Position numbers and translations under genes: made by a program
Shown: positions 12,701 to 27,700 of the stretch, piece by piece
How positions within the stretch are numbered: the stretch's first letter is position 1
Layout: every line of letters starts with the position of its first letter
NCBI GenBank assembly: GCA_036172665.1
Contig: CM069872.1
Location: 51,818,101 to 51,882,100 of the forward strand
Direction: 5' to 3'
DNA length: 64,000 bases
Source: Prosopocoilus inquinatus
Lineage: Eukaryota; Arthropoda; Insecta; Coleoptera; Lucanidae
Notes under the pieces: model-generated
What the model saw: the letters and a program-made list of their open reading frames with translations, nothing else
The model's database searches: none
What the model was told of the DNA's origin: nothing

Positions 12701-15700
12701 GTGATATATGTAATGTGTATCTTGCGCAATTCGATTTCTTTTTAAATTGTCACGGCTACAGCTGAACCCAGCCTGTATAATTTAGAACGCCTATCTACAA
12801 GACATTCCACCTGGTTGGTCTACACTCTGCAACAAAAATACTTCTGCAACATTTCTTTTTTGCAACAGCAGCAGCTCCGCATAATTCAAGGTTTTGTTTG
12901 AAATCGGTTTATAAATCGGTTCTTGCTTGGCGTGAGCGCGCCGCACATTTTTTTATTATTATTTTTTTTAAACGAGACGTGGGCTTAACGTTTATTAGAA
13001 TACAATCATGGTTTTTGTGCATTTCTTTCGCCGCCCATAAATTTCCTTGAGACATTTTATACCGTTCGGTTTCAATAAGGTGGTGGTGGTTCGGTTCGTT
13101 GTTGAGTCATATTGAAATTCCTCCGGCAAGAAATGCATTTGCATTTAAAATATAATCATGAAATACAACCTTCGCGGTTCAATTAGAAGAAAAAGTAAAG
13201 AAAAGAAACGAAAAACAAAACGGAACTTTTCAACCTGAGGCAGCTCAATTAAAATTCCACACTCAAAATGCTGAAGAAAATACAAGGTTCTAGATTTAAG
13301 AACTAAAAGCAATGGACCTTCGAAAGCCCTCTCTCAAAGCGACGAGTAAGAAAAAATGGTTGACCCCAGCAAAGCATGTTTTTTTAATTATGATAATTTG
13401 ATTTGAACGACTTCATTGGAAAAGATTCACCCAAGCCAAAGGCGAAACGTAAAACTAGCAAGAAAACATGGAGGGATTATTAATTAAAGAATAAAACAAA
13501 TCTTCGAGGATGACAAATTTCAGAAAACACTGCAAAAACGATTAGGAGATCTCCTAGAAAGGGAATTATGAATTATTATGAAACTAGGAAGGAATCCAGA
13601 AGATTCTAAGAGCCAGAAAGAAAGAAAGCAGGAACACAATGGCTTTCATTTGATTTAATTAATCAAACAAAAATTAATTTTACTCTCTCTTAGGTATGAC
13701 GTTATTTGGGATTAACGATCGCTAGAAATGGAAGGGGAAGGTGAAGAGCTGAATGTAATGATGTGAAGGGGTGGAAAAAATAAAATTGGGATCTTGTTGA
13801 CCCCAGAAAAGCATTCTTTTAACTATAATAATTTGACAAGAACGATCTCACTGGAAAAGGTCACCCAGACCAAGGGCGCCAAATTTCTGAAAACACTGCA
13901 GACAACTCACAAATCACGAATTATATTGAAACTAGGAAGGCATCCAAGGACGACTTTGAAAGAATAAAAAGAGAACACGACACCAAACCTAACAAAATTA
14001 ATAGACAAGGACTTTTTCACTCCCTCTGAACTGAAGATAGATATGTTCTCAGCCTCGCTAAAATGGGGCTATGATCTTGTCATCACTTCACTTTGCATTT
14101 TCTTTGGAATCAGCGTATCCCTAGAATTGGTGGAGGAAGGTTTGTATCATTTTCGAAGCCAGGGCATAATTTTGATCTCGTGAAGACTGGAAAGAGAAAT
14201 TGGAAGATTGAAGTAAAATTGAAGACTTCTTCAGCCGCTCGCCGTCTCTCTTCCCCATGACTTTCGATGAAACCGTATATGAAGACGTTCCGTTCTTTGC
14301 TGCAGACAAACTTCAGGGCTGCTGATTTTTTGCTACCTATTCTTTTTCCTGCTGGAACTGGATAAACATTGAGGTCTTTAGGAGGTGATAACTTTCTTCA
14401 TAAAATAGCAGCAGCGAAAACAACTTTAGCAACGCCTAAAGAAGTTTTTTTTTGTATCAGAGAACGCAATTTCACTTGAAGCAATATGGAAGAAAGGCAA
14501 CTATGCAAAGATGATTTGGGATAGGTAGATGCATCATACAAACCAAAGATCAGAACGCTGATCGTCACATTGGAAGGTCGAGGAGAAGCTATTCCTTACA
14601 AATTCTCCTTGACCTTCCTCTCCTACTTTCTGGAAAAATTTATTTCGTTTTCACCATCTCTCTATCCATAGCAGCTTATCTCTTCTAGCAAACCATCTCT
14701 CAAAATTTATTTAAGTTGTTAATAATTTTTTTTTCTTCTTTTTCTTCTGCCAGTCTGTTGTATCTAATTGTGCTTTTCAGAATTGTGTTAAACGTAAGTT
14801 GTTTTTTGATTTTGATTCTACAGTATCCCTTTCATCACCGCTGGACGTAGCAGAATCTTTGTGAGTTTGGACCATTAAGCTGTGGGTACCGCCAAGTTTT
14901 ACGTTGGTAGGGACACATAAAAAGTGATTAAACGAAGGGCTTGTATTAGGTCCAGAAATACCATATGGATTTTTGTGCACGTACTCAATGGAAGGAAATA
15001 ATGAGACTTTTTCCAATTTTTTTCTCAGTAAGATCTAATTGTTAGGCTGTCTTTCTCCATTGCAGTTTAACCTTTTTTCTGTGCATTCCCATACCGACTT
15101 AAATTTGGTACCCACCCAGAGAATAAATTGAAAATGGTCCTTAAATTGGCAAGATTAGTTCAAGCAGAACGGCAGATATAAGTCATACTAATCAACAAAA
15201 CGATGGTACTGGGTTCAGAAGATCTCCGGCATTGACTACACACTTTGTCAATTCTTCTGAGAGATTACTATTAGGTCTAAAACCTTCTTCTGGAATTTTA
15301 TGCGAACAATTAAGTATGAGCAAGCGAATGAAGAGAGGATCAGAAAAAGACGCCTTCCAAAACTTTCCCGAGCATTCTCTTTTACGTCTTATTAATTTAA
15401 CTTCGTTGGGTTTATTAATGCGTTCTTCTGTGTGGGAATACCATACCGCCATCAATTTCTACGTCTTCGTCCCTTCTTCTCTTCAGGTCACTCCTCATCT
15501 TCACCTTTTAGGTATTGCTTTACTTTTCAAATGCCTTGCACAAGTCGAACCAATGAAACGCGTGATGAATCTTGGAGGTCATCAAAAAGACGAAGATGAG
15601 GACTTTAAATGCCGGGGAAAATATAAAAGACAGTAGTGGAAGGCGATCAGAAGAAGAAGGATGAGGAAAAGGTGAGATGTCGAGGAGAGAAGACTGTATT

Positions 15701-18700
15701 GCGTAGGAACGATGCCGTGGAAAATATAAAAGGCAATGTTGGAAGGCGGTCAGAAGAAGAAGGACGAGGAAAACGTGAGATGTCGAGGAGAGAAGACTGT
15801 ATTGCATAGGAACAAAATAAGGAGACTAAGGTCCAGTTTTACAATTGCAGCTCAACTTTGAGCTGAGATTTAAACCCTCTTTCAACAATTGTTGTGAAGG
15901 ATTTAAGCTTCGGCTCAAAGTTAAACCGTCATTGTAAAACTGTGCCTTAGACCCTTTGAAGGTTTTCTCGGAATTGCCTTCTAAAAGGGCTTTTCAAATT
16001 GCGGGCGAACTCGAACTGGTTTCCAAGTAGAACGGAGAACCTTAAAACCTCCAACAATCTGAATCTCGTATACAGCAGAGGAACGAAAGAAAAAGCAAAA
16101 GAAACCATGCATCAAAGGACTAACTGTAAAGTACTTTCGTCCATTAATAAGACTAATTGAGACCTTTTGAAGGTTTTCTCGGAATCGTCTCCCAAAAAGA
16201 TCTTTTGAAATTGAGGGTAAACTCGAACAAACTGGTTTCTAAGACGAACGGAGAGCCTTAAGACCTCCAACAAGCTGAATCTCGTACATCTGACTTGTGT
16301 ATACAGCACAGGAACTAAAGAAGAAGCAAAAGGAACCATCTTTGCATCAAAGGACTAACTGTAAAATACTTTCGTCCAATAATGAGACTAATTGAGACCC
16401 TTTGGAGGTTTTCTTGGAATCGCCTCCCAAAAAGATCTTTTGAAATTAAGGGCAACTTCGAACAAACTGGTTTCTAAGACGAACGGAGAGCCGTAAGACC
16501 TCCAACAAGCTGAATCTCGTATATTTGACTTGTGTAAACAGCAGAGGAACTAAAGAAGAGTCAAAAGGACATCTAATAACTAACAGTAAAGTACTTGCTT
16601 CCAACAATGAGACCAACTAACAAAAATATCTTTTCAAACTGAGGGCAAACTCGAACGAACTGGTTTCTAAGATGAATGAATAGCCTTAAAAACTGAATTT
16701 TGTATATCCGACTTATGTATACAGCAGAGGAACGAAAGAAAAAGCAGATCTGCGTCTAATATCTGATTATAAAGTACTTTCGCCCACCTCTTTGAATGGT
16801 AGGAAGTAACATGTAAAGTAATCTGAACAGCTCTTTTCTCTTCCCTCTCGAGTAGAAGAGTGTTGGTCTTAGTCTTGTTTAGTCGTAGGACTAAATGGTA
16901 CTAGACACCTTCCCACTACGCAAACCCCGAAGTACAGCAAAATGATTTGAGGATCGCTTTTAAAAGGACCGTCCGCCTCTGCAATGGTATCCCCAAATCA
17001 TTTGGCTGGTGAGAAGGAAATGTCACTGCAAGCCCAAGAAGTCCACTCCATTTGCCCCCTTTTCGCGCTTTGATTCTCGAAGAAGAACAAAGAGGACATA
17101 GCAAAGGACCGTCCGCCTCTACGATGGTATTTCCAAACCAGTTGCTGGTGAGAAGCAAATGTCACTGCATGACCAAGAAGTCCACTCCATTTTCCCCCTT
17201 TTTCGCGCTTTGAATTTCGAAGCTTTTACAAAGAGGGCATGGCAAAGGACCATTCGCTTCTACGGTGGTATTCCCAACCCATTTCCTGGCAAGAAGGAAA
17301 TGTGACTGCATGACCAAGAACTCCACCCCATTTTCCCCATTTTTCGCGCTTTGAACTTCGAAGTTTTTACAAAGAGGGCATAGAAAAGGACCATCCCCTT
17401 CTACGATGGTCTTCCCAAACCATTTCCTGGCAAGAAGGAAATATGACTGCATAACCAAGAACTCCACCCCATTTTCCCCCTTTTTCGCGCTTTGAATTTC
17501 GAAGTTTTTAGAAAGAGGGCATGGCAGAGGACCATCCGCTTCTACGGTGGTATTCCCAAACCATTTCCTGGCAAGAAGGAAATGTGGCTGCATGACGAAC
17601 AAGAACTCCGTCCCATTTTCTCCCTTTTTGCGCTTTGATTGTCGAAGTTTTTACAAAGGGGGAGGGCATAGCTCGCTTACATGGCCCCAAATGACTACAA
17701 AACTACAAAGTGTGATCCTATCACACTTGTTTCATTAATATGAGTTTATATTACATATCGCTTATAAATTTATCTACCCCCTAGACTAGAGACAGCTGCA
17801 TCGACAATGGTTTCCTTCCAAGGATTTTACAAGATAGGTAAATTAATAGGCGGGGGCGGGGGGCTTAAAATTGTACTTTTGCGAAATTCCGAAGTGCTTG
17901 CGGAAGTTTTAGGAATCCAACTCAGTATCATCTTCAGAGAATCATCGTCATAGTACCAGTGCGTCTCATCGTTGAGTAATAACGGGCAAAATTAAATCTG
18001 ACATCGATATAATAATAATAATTGCGAGCGAATCATTACTTCCGTTTATTAAATCAAAACTTCCTTCCATCTCGTTTTGAGCAAACGGAAACGTGACTAA
18101 AAACGGAACGGTGCATTAACGAACGTCTCGTCTGTTGAACTCTCCCTGCGTTCTGTTTTAAATCAGCAGAGCGCAGCAAGAAGGAAGAAAAAAAGGCAAC
18201 AACAGTTTTGGGGTCGCTTCCATAGAACAATGACTTCAATTAGCTGCAACGTCATACGGTTAATTAACAAACCGTTGTTGGGTGTTCATGTTCATTGCAG
18301 ATGTTGACTCTGAACTAGTTTTTTTTCTTTTTTTCTATGTCAAACACGCAAATCGATAGAGCCATTGGAATATACGAGTATAAATAAACACGTAACAAGT
18401 AGTTATGTCGTATGGCATAAAATACAACTTCGACTTCGACTTTCGTGACTGAATTAATATATTTCGTACCATCTAGTGCAATTTCCGTACCTTATCACAG
18501 CCAAGATAAATATTCTGCAGTATTACTACGTCCTGCTCGCTTGATTTATTGATTTAATTAAAACGCAGAGTGAGGCGAAATGATTTGCATTTGTTTTCTT
18601 GCAGCCTCAATAGAAAACGGTACAAGAAACACGTTATTGTGTTGGTCCAGAAAAAGAGGTCCAGGAGCTATCGCCGTCGGCCCCCCTCAATGTCCGCACA

Positions 18701-21700
18701 GTCAAATTTCCAGCACAAGAAGTTCCCTGGCGAGCTCACCTCACAGTCAGTGTCCCACGCCACTGCCTTTTCTCGTTAATTCCGGATCTGTGGGGTAAGT
18801 TTTTTGTTTTTTTCTGAAAATATTTCGACGCGACGCGACGCCGCAAGCTGAAGACAATAGCGCCCTTTTTATTTTTAAATTGCTCCTTTCAATTCCTCCA
18901 ACACGTTTTATGTTTAGCAAAAAAGAAAAAAAAATTCACGACGCCGTCACTCGGATAATTGAGCTTTAATTGCTCTCGGATGTAAAAGCTTTAAAGATAA
19001 CTGACGAAATCAATGGTGGAGTTTTCGAAACTTTGTGGGCACAGAATTGTTTAAAAAATAAATCTAAAAGGATTAAAAGTAGCAGCTAGCAGACTAGTAA
19101 TTCGACTTCAAATAAAAGGTAATTAATAAAAGTTTTAATAGTTGTAAGAAAACTTGCCTTCTCCAAGCTGGAAACCTTTAAAGATAATGAGTGCAGATCG
19201 GAATCACATATTCCGACGTCATCAACGTAACGTGCGATTTGTGTATGAAATAGAGACTAAATCATTTTGAATTCGTCTTCGTCCTTTCCGGAATAATCCG
19301 GGGAGTGCCCTAATTATGAAATTGTTGGCTTACGCGAGTTTTTCATAGCGCTCAAAAGCTTTAAAGATAACTGACGAAGTGAATGGTGGAGCATTCGAAA
19401 CTTTCTGCGCGCAGAATTGTTTAAAAAAAATAAACCTAAAAGGATTAAAAGTAGCAACTAGCAGACTAGTAATTCGACTTCAAATAAAAGGTAATTAATA
19501 AAAGTTTTAATAGTTGTAAGAAAACTTGCCGTCTCCAAGCTGGAAACCTTTAAAGATAATGAGTGCAGATCGGAATCACCTATTCTGACGTCATCACGTA
19601 ACGTGCGATTTGTGTACGAAATAGAGACTAAATTATTTTGAATTCGTCTTCGTCCTTTCCGGAATAATCCGCGGAGTGCCCTAATTATGAAATTGTTGGC
19701 TTACGCGAGTTTTTCATAGCGCTCAAAAGCTTTAAAAATAACTGACGAAATCAATGGTGGAGCATTCGAAACTTTCTACGCGTAGAATTGTTTAAAAAAT
19801 AAATCTAAAATGATTAAAAGTAGCAGCTAGCAGACTAGTAATTCGACTTCAAATGAAAGGTAATTAATAAAAGTTTTAATAGTTGTAAGAAAACTTGCCT
19901 TCTCCCAGCTGGAAACCTTTAAAGGTAATGAGTGCAGATCGGAATCACATATTCTGACGTCATTCACGTAACGTGCGATTTGTGGACGAAATAGAAACTA
20001 AATTATTTTGAATTCGTCTTCGTCCTTTCCGGAATAATCCGGGGAGTGCCCTAATTATGAAATTATTGGCTTACGCGAGTTTTTCATAGCGCTCAAAAGC
20101 TCTAAAGATAACTGACGAAATCAATGGTGGAGCTTTCGAAACTTTCTGCGCGCAGAATTGTTTAAAGAAATAAATCTAAAAGGATTAAAAGTAGCAGCTA
20201 ACAGACTAGTAATTCGGCTTCAAATAAAAGATAATTAATAAAAATTTTAATAGTTAGAACACGGTTACGTCAAAATATGTGATTCCCAGCTGTAATGATG
20301 AACAACGAAACTGAAACAACGAAGATAAGTGATGAAGAAACAAAGTTGAAAGTAATTTGCTAATTTGCTCGCGGAAGTAAAAGCTTAAAAAGACATTTTA
20401 CACGGCGGTTTAAAAAGCGTGTTGAAAGCTTCAAATAATTGATATACATAGGGTGGTTCGAAATAAGTGAGCGGGCGCGTCTACTTTTAAAACCGTTTCG
20501 ATCTTCCTTTTTATCTAAAGTCCGATTGATGAATGTATTTTATTTACAGTTTCATCTATCATGTGCGTCATTTTATTTCATCATGAATCGACGATGCAAA
20601 TTGTAATTGAATGATCCTGTCTAGGACGTAAAGGTTTTAATCCGTTCACGCTTGCAGCCTGTTCAGATTTATTTAGGATATTTTGTACATTTTTTTTTTT
20701 TAAAGTATCATCATTTTCTTTGTGCTCAGGTTACTTTTTTCTTGTACAAATGGCAACACTGTAGTTAAAGCAGTCTTTATTACGTTAATGGAAAGTTTTA
20801 TGCGCAAGTCGATAAGTAATACACGCTTGCAGCCTGTTCAGATTTATTTAGGATATTTTGTACATTTTTTTTTTAAAGTATCATCATTTTCTTTGAGCTC
20901 AGGTTTCTTTTTTCTTGTACAAATGGCAACACTGTAGTTAAAGCAGTCTTTAATACGTTAATGGAAAGTTTTATGCGCAAGTCGATAAGTAAGACACGCT
21001 TGCAGCCTGTTCAGATATATTTAGGATATTTTGTACATTTTTTTTTTAAAGTATCATCATTTTCTTTGAGCTCAGGTTTCTTTTGTCTTGTACAAATGGC
21101 AACACTGTAGTTAAAGCAGTCTTTATTACGTTAATGGAAAGTTTTATGCGCAAGTCGATAAGTAAGACACGCTTGCAGCCTGTTCAGATTTATTTAGGAT
21201 ATTTTGTACATTTTTTTTTTTAAAGTATCATCATTTTCTTTGAGCTCAGGTTTCTTTTTTCTTGTACAAATGGCAACACTGTAGTTAAAGCAGTCTTTAT
21301 TACGTTAATGGAAAGTTTTATACGCAAGTCGATAAGTAAGACATGCTTGCAGCCTGTTCAGATTTATCCTATACATCCTGTATATGAAGAGAATGTGTGA
21401 AAATTGATTTTAGTTGTCACCTTCATCAATGCTTCCGAAGAACAAAACGTTAGCAAGACGACTACGAAATGAGTGAAATAAAATTTTTACAGGATTGCAA
21501 CAACAGAGACACTTATTAGGAACATTACATTTATACACTAAATTAATAATATTCTACTAATACAGTAATGCATGCAGTAATCCTTGCCTTTGCAATCCCG
21601 TATAAATTCCTCTGTCTGGCGATGAAAACGAGAAAAAGTAGAGCTTTTCTATCAATCCTTTCGATTGAACAATAATAGGAAGTTCAAGTTTACAAGACAC

Positions 21701-24700
21701 GAGCTTTGCCTGCGTGAAGTTAAAGCTTTAGTCATCTAATGCAGTCTCATTTTTTTATAAAGAAGAAAGCTTGAAGAAGATGTATTGGGATAATGAACCT
21801 GCAAATACTATATCAGAACGAAAAGACGCAAGGAAAAATATGATCCGTCAGTGAAAATGAGCTTTCATATAAAATATGCAATATTTCTTTATATTCAGGA
21901 GTAAGAGAGCTTTATATGATGAGCTTCGTCGCTTCGATAAAGCTGCTTCAGAGGTAAATAGTAATAATATGATAACGAGAGAATCATTTTTTATTTTAGC
22001 AATAATTTGTGTTGTTAAAACTCAAAAGATAAAATTAATTAATTGATAGACCTGCTTTGTCATAATCCGTGGCCCGTCAGAAATGCGATGGTAAAATGAA
22101 GGGCCTGCAAATTGTATATCAAATCAATGACTCGGCTACCTCGTTATAATTGAACAATGGAGAACGGTAATGTATTCCCGCCGATGACCCGCTTTGTTCT
22201 TTGTCAAGAACTTTCCAACTTATTATTTCCTTCATTTAATATAGATACCCGAATCGATATACCGTTTTATAATTAATAGACCTGGAACGGTGGAGTTCCC
22301 ACGACGCAAATTGGCTCACGGTATAATCATGTCGATTTAAAATTGACTTAAATTTAAGTTGAAAATCAATATAGAAAGAAACACACGTTTGTCTTCCATA
22401 TTCTAAAAGAGGCCGGCCGTTTTGTTTTAAAAATTTAATTACTTTATAGTGTGGAAGGGTCTTGCAATTTGAGAGGAAGCTGTCACGTGACACATGCTAC
22501 CACTAACTTGCAGATAAGCTCCGCCCATAAGTCCTTCTATCGTTGCGAGAGCTCTACCACGCCTCGTAATGATTAAAGTGAACCGTTCAAAATTTAAAAA
22601 AAATATATATCTTTAAATAAAATACCACGCATCAAAATGAATAAGGGGGACTGTTCAGGATTACGAAAAATCTCGTGCTGTTTTCAACTACATTAATTGT
22701 TTATTATAATGTCTTAAGATTTGTAAGGGTCTAGCAGCATAAGAGGAACATGTCACGTGACCCCTTGCTACGTAAGCACATAAGCTCCGCCCACAAGTCC
22801 TTCTCTCGTTGCGGCAGCTCTATCACCACACATCATAATGATTAAGGTGGACCGTCCAATATTAAAAAAAAAATATTTTTAAATAAAATACTCTACCACG
22901 CATCAAAATGATTAAGGTGGACTGTTCTGAATTACGAAAAATCGTGCACGGTTTTTGAATACATTTATTGCTTATTATAATGTTTTAAGATGTGTAAGGG
23001 TCTCGCAACTTAAGAGAAACCTGTCATGTGACCCGTGCCACGTACTCAAGCAGATAAGCTCCACCCACAAGTCCTTCTCTCGTTGCGAGAGCTCTACCAC
23101 GCCTCGTAATGATTAAAGTGAACCGTTCAAAATTAAAAAAAAATATATATCTTTAAATAAAATACCACGCATCAAAATGAATAAGGGGGACTGTTCAGGA
23201 TTACGAAAAATCTCGTGCTGTTTTCAACTACATTAATTGTTTATTATAATGTCTTAAGATTTGTAAGGGTCTAGCAGCTTAAGAGGAACATGTCACGTGA
23301 CCCGTTGCTACGTAAGCAGATAAGCTCCGCCCACAAGTCCCTCTCTCGTTGCGGCAGCTCTATCACCACGCATCATAATGATTAAGGTGGACCGTCCAAT
23401 ATTAAAAAAAAAAGATTTTTAAATAAAATACTCTACCACGCATCAAAATTATTAAGGTGGACTGTTCTGAATTACGAAAAATCGCGCATGGTTTTTGAAT
23501 ACATTTATTGGTTATTATAATGTTTTAAGATGTGTAATGGTCTCGCAACTTAAGAGAAACCTGTCATGTGACCCGTGCCACGTACTCAAGCAGATAAGCT
23601 CCACCCACAAGTCCTTCTCTCGTTGCGAGAGCTCTACCACGCCTCGTAATGATTAAAGTGAACCGTTCAAAATTAAAAAAATATATATATCTTTAAATAA
23701 AATACCACGCATCAAAATGAATAAGGGGGACTGTTCAGGATTACGAAAAATCTCGTGCTGTTTTCAACTACATTAATTGTTTATTATAATGTCTTAAGAT
23801 TTGTAAAGGTCTAGCAGCTTAAGAGGAACCTGTCATGTGACCCCTTGCTACGTAAGCAGATAAGCTCCGCCCACAAGTCCTTCTCTCGTTGCGGCAGCTC
23901 TATCACCACACATCATAATGATTAAGGTGGACCGTCCAATATTAAAAAAAAAAGATTTTTAAATAAAATACTCTACCACGCATCAAAATTATTAAGGTGG
24001 ACTGTTCTGAATTACGAAAAATCGCGCATGGTTTTTGAATACATTTATTGCTTATTATAATGTTTTAAGATGTGTAATGGTCTCGCAACTTAAGAGAAAC
24101 CTGTCATGTGACCCGTGCCACGTACTCAAGCAGATAAGCTCCACCCACAAGTCCTTCTCTCGTTGCGAGAGCTCTACCACGCCTCGTAATGATTAAAGTG
24201 AACCGTTCAAAATTAAAAAAATATATATATCTTTAAATAAAATACCACGCATCAAAATGAATAAGAGGGACTGTTCAGGATTACGAAAAATCTCGTGCTG
24301 TTTTCAACTACATTAATTGTTTATTATAATGTCTTAAGATTTGTAAGGGTCTAGCAGCTTAAGAGGAACATGTCACGTGACCCCTTGCTACGTAAGCAGA
24401 TAAGCTCCGCCCACAAGTCCTTCTCTCGTTGCGGCAGCTCTATCACCACGCATCATAATGATTAAGGTGGACCGTCTAATATTAAAAAAAAAAATATTTT
24501 TAAATAAAATACTCTACCACGCATCAAAATGATTAAGGTGGACTGTTCTGAATTACGAAAAATCGCGCATGGTTTTTGAATACATTTATTGGTTATTATA
24601 ATGTTTTAAGATGTGTAAGGGTCTCGCAACTTAAGAGAAACCTGTCATGTGACCCGTGCCACGTACTCAAGCAGATAAGCTCCGCCCATAAGTCCTCTCG

Positions 24701-27700
24701 TTGCGAGAGCTCTACCACGCGTCGTAATGATTAAATGAAGTTGATTCTTGTCCGATGAAAATTGTAAGTTTAAGAAAGAAATTTATTCATAATGATTAAG
24801 GTGAACCGTTGAAAATTAAAAAAAAAAAGTGATCTTTAAATAGAATACTTGCGCTTGTTGATAAAACCGCGTAAATTATGCGGTGCAGAAGTTCCTAAAT
24901 TATTAATTTTTTTACGAGATGGTTTAATAAGCCCATTAAATTCGAATGCCGGATGCACTGTTTGCGTTGTAGTTTCAACAGTTTATCGAATAAAGCCAGC
25001 GAATTTCAAATACAACAATTGTTTATTATGCTGCCGGCGAAATCATTTTCGGCCAGTAACAATATACAAAGAACTATAATATATTGTCTCGTGAAGAGAA
25101 TAAAAAAGAGATCCGCAAGAAAATGTACTGCACTTGCTTCTTTGCCATTGTAAAGGTCAGTTTTCTGTTTTCAAACGCAACAATTGTTTATTGTGTCATC
25201 GAAGCCATTTTCGGCCAGTAACAATATACAAAGAACTATAATATATTGTCTCGTGAAGAGAATTAAAAAGAGATCCGCAAGAAAATGTACTCCACTTGTT
25301 TCTCTGCCATTGTAAAGGTCAGTTTTCTTTTTTCAAACGCAATAATTGTTTATTATGTCATCGAAGTCATTTTCGGCCAGTAACAATACACAAAGAACTA
25401 TAATATATGGTCTCGTGAAGAGAAGAAAAAAGAGCTCCGCAAGAAAATGTACTGCACTTGTTTCTTTGCCATTGTAAAGGTCAGTTTTCGTTTTTCAAAC
25501 GCAACAATTGTTTATTGTATCATCGAAGCCATTTTCGGCCAGTAACAATATACAAAGAACTATAATATATTATCTCGTGAAGAGAATTAAAAAGAGATCC
25601 GCAAGAAAATGTACTGCACTTGCTTCTTTGCCATTGTAAAGGTCAGTCTTTTTTTTTCAAACGCAATAATTGTTTATTGTGTCATCGAAATCATTTTCGG
25701 CCAGTAACAATACACAAAGAACTATAATATATTGTCTCGTGAAGAGAAGAAAAAAGAGCTCCGCAAGAAAATGTACTGCACTTGCTTCTCTGCCATTGTA
25801 AAGGTCAGTTTTCTTTTTTCAAACGCAACAATTGTTTATTGTGTCATCGAAATCATTTTCGGCCAGTAACAATATACATACTATGTATGTATGCGAAGTA
25901 TAATCACGACTGATCAGTCAAGGAATAGATTCTGTAACTGGGCTGCAGTCAAAAAGGTTTAAAGGATTTAACCGAGCTTTCGGAAAATTTATTTATTTAT
26001 TTATTTATTTAATTATGTATGTACTGCACTCCCTTCTTTGCAGTATTGATCCTACTGCAAAGGTCAGTTTTTGCAAAAACAAACTTAACACCCACACGTT
26101 GCATGCAACTTGCGAAAGCTCGTAGACAAACTAATTTAACAAAACAAATCGAGATAAATTGTCTTTTGTATCTGGCAGTTAAAATCTGACTTGAATTGCG
26201 TTGTAATTTAACGATTTGTGCTCATACCAGCGCCACATCTGTGTCTAACGTGGTTCTGTGTTGTAAATTTAGCGATTTGCACTTATGCCAGGGCCACACC
26301 TGTGTCTAATGCGGCACCGGTGTTGTAAATTCAGCGATTTGTGCTTAGAACGGAACACGTAATTAGGTCAAGAGACTTCACTCGAAGAACCCGAAACATC
26401 GACTTTTCTCGTCGGCTGCTGGAGCTCTTAGGCAATTCTCTCGTTTGTATTCGTAACAAGAGGGGCGGGACAGCATATGATGTATCGATGGCATTTTCTT
26501 ATGCATAAAAAATCCTTAATCGAGTGCATAATTAGGTGCAATTTTGCAACGTCCGAGGCTCAACCTCGACACCGTTACTCTCTGTTGCGAGTCGTACCGT
26601 GTGCATCTCGACTCTAGGAAATTCAGCCTCCGCTATACTTGACTCTGACCTTGTACGTGTTATGATTATATTATAATCAGATATCGGACGAAAGTATGGA
26701 ATAAGTAGACGTTAGGAAGGTGGTGTCCCGATCGCGGACTTTGCGTTTGATCGCCCATATTCATCCCATTAATAGCCCGTCGCTCATGAACTGGCCGTGA
26801 GCATGCGCGTTGCGTTCAGGAGACGAAATGACCGTGAATATTCATACAAATTTCCTAAGTTTGATTATAATACCGGGTGTTTGTTTACTATGTGCAAATA
26901 TTTGAACCTGTAATACATCACCATAAATGAAGACGGTTGAATTCGTATGCCACGTAACAAAAATTTAATAGTTTTCGAAAAAGAAAATGCGTCGGCAGAC
27001 TTTCACCAAACTGTTTGAGAACTGCCGATGAGTGGATGGTGGCCTAACTTTCGCCTATGCGGCCGCCTGTCGAATGACGACGCAAAGGTAGGTCAGCGTT
27101 TAACTTAACCTTGCGCCGCCGGTCAATCAAAACGTTTTAAACGCGTTCAAAAAGTGCCTGGACTTATTAAAATAAATGAATGTAACTTCACTCCAAGTAA
27201 TTACAATTTATGTTAAGCGTTCAAATTAAAAATCAGTGCAATTCAAGAAGCTGCGAATATCGCATGTGGTTGCCGAACAAGGTCCATCTGAACTTTAATA
27301 GACTTTTTTTTCATGGACCGTAAGTGGCTAGCAACGAGATTAGCAAAAGTTGATTTACTTAAAAAGGAGAAGGAAAAACATTTTTTTCGCCCTCGCCTAA
27401 TTGGTGCATAAACCTTCAGATTTATTCATCGACAGCTATCGTAAAATAAATAAATGTAACATTACTTCGCCCAGTGTATTAAAAGTTTAAATAAAATAAT
27501 TAATAAACGATATCAGTGATTGTTATTACGAAACGCCGCTACGTTGATGTTCGGGTGCGGTGTCGGTGTAGCCATAGATTAAGGTATTTATTAATTTTAT
27601 AACGGTATTATGAACGACACCGGGTGTTTTTAAAACCTCAAAAGAAAATCGCCCGGGAATTTTTTCTCACTGCGATTTGCACTTATGCCAGGGCCACATC

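Noticed and set aside
24849..25153. Overlapping 76- and 66-codon ORFs
   Set aside because: Part of the 162-bp satellite start; frames not preserved in the other units.
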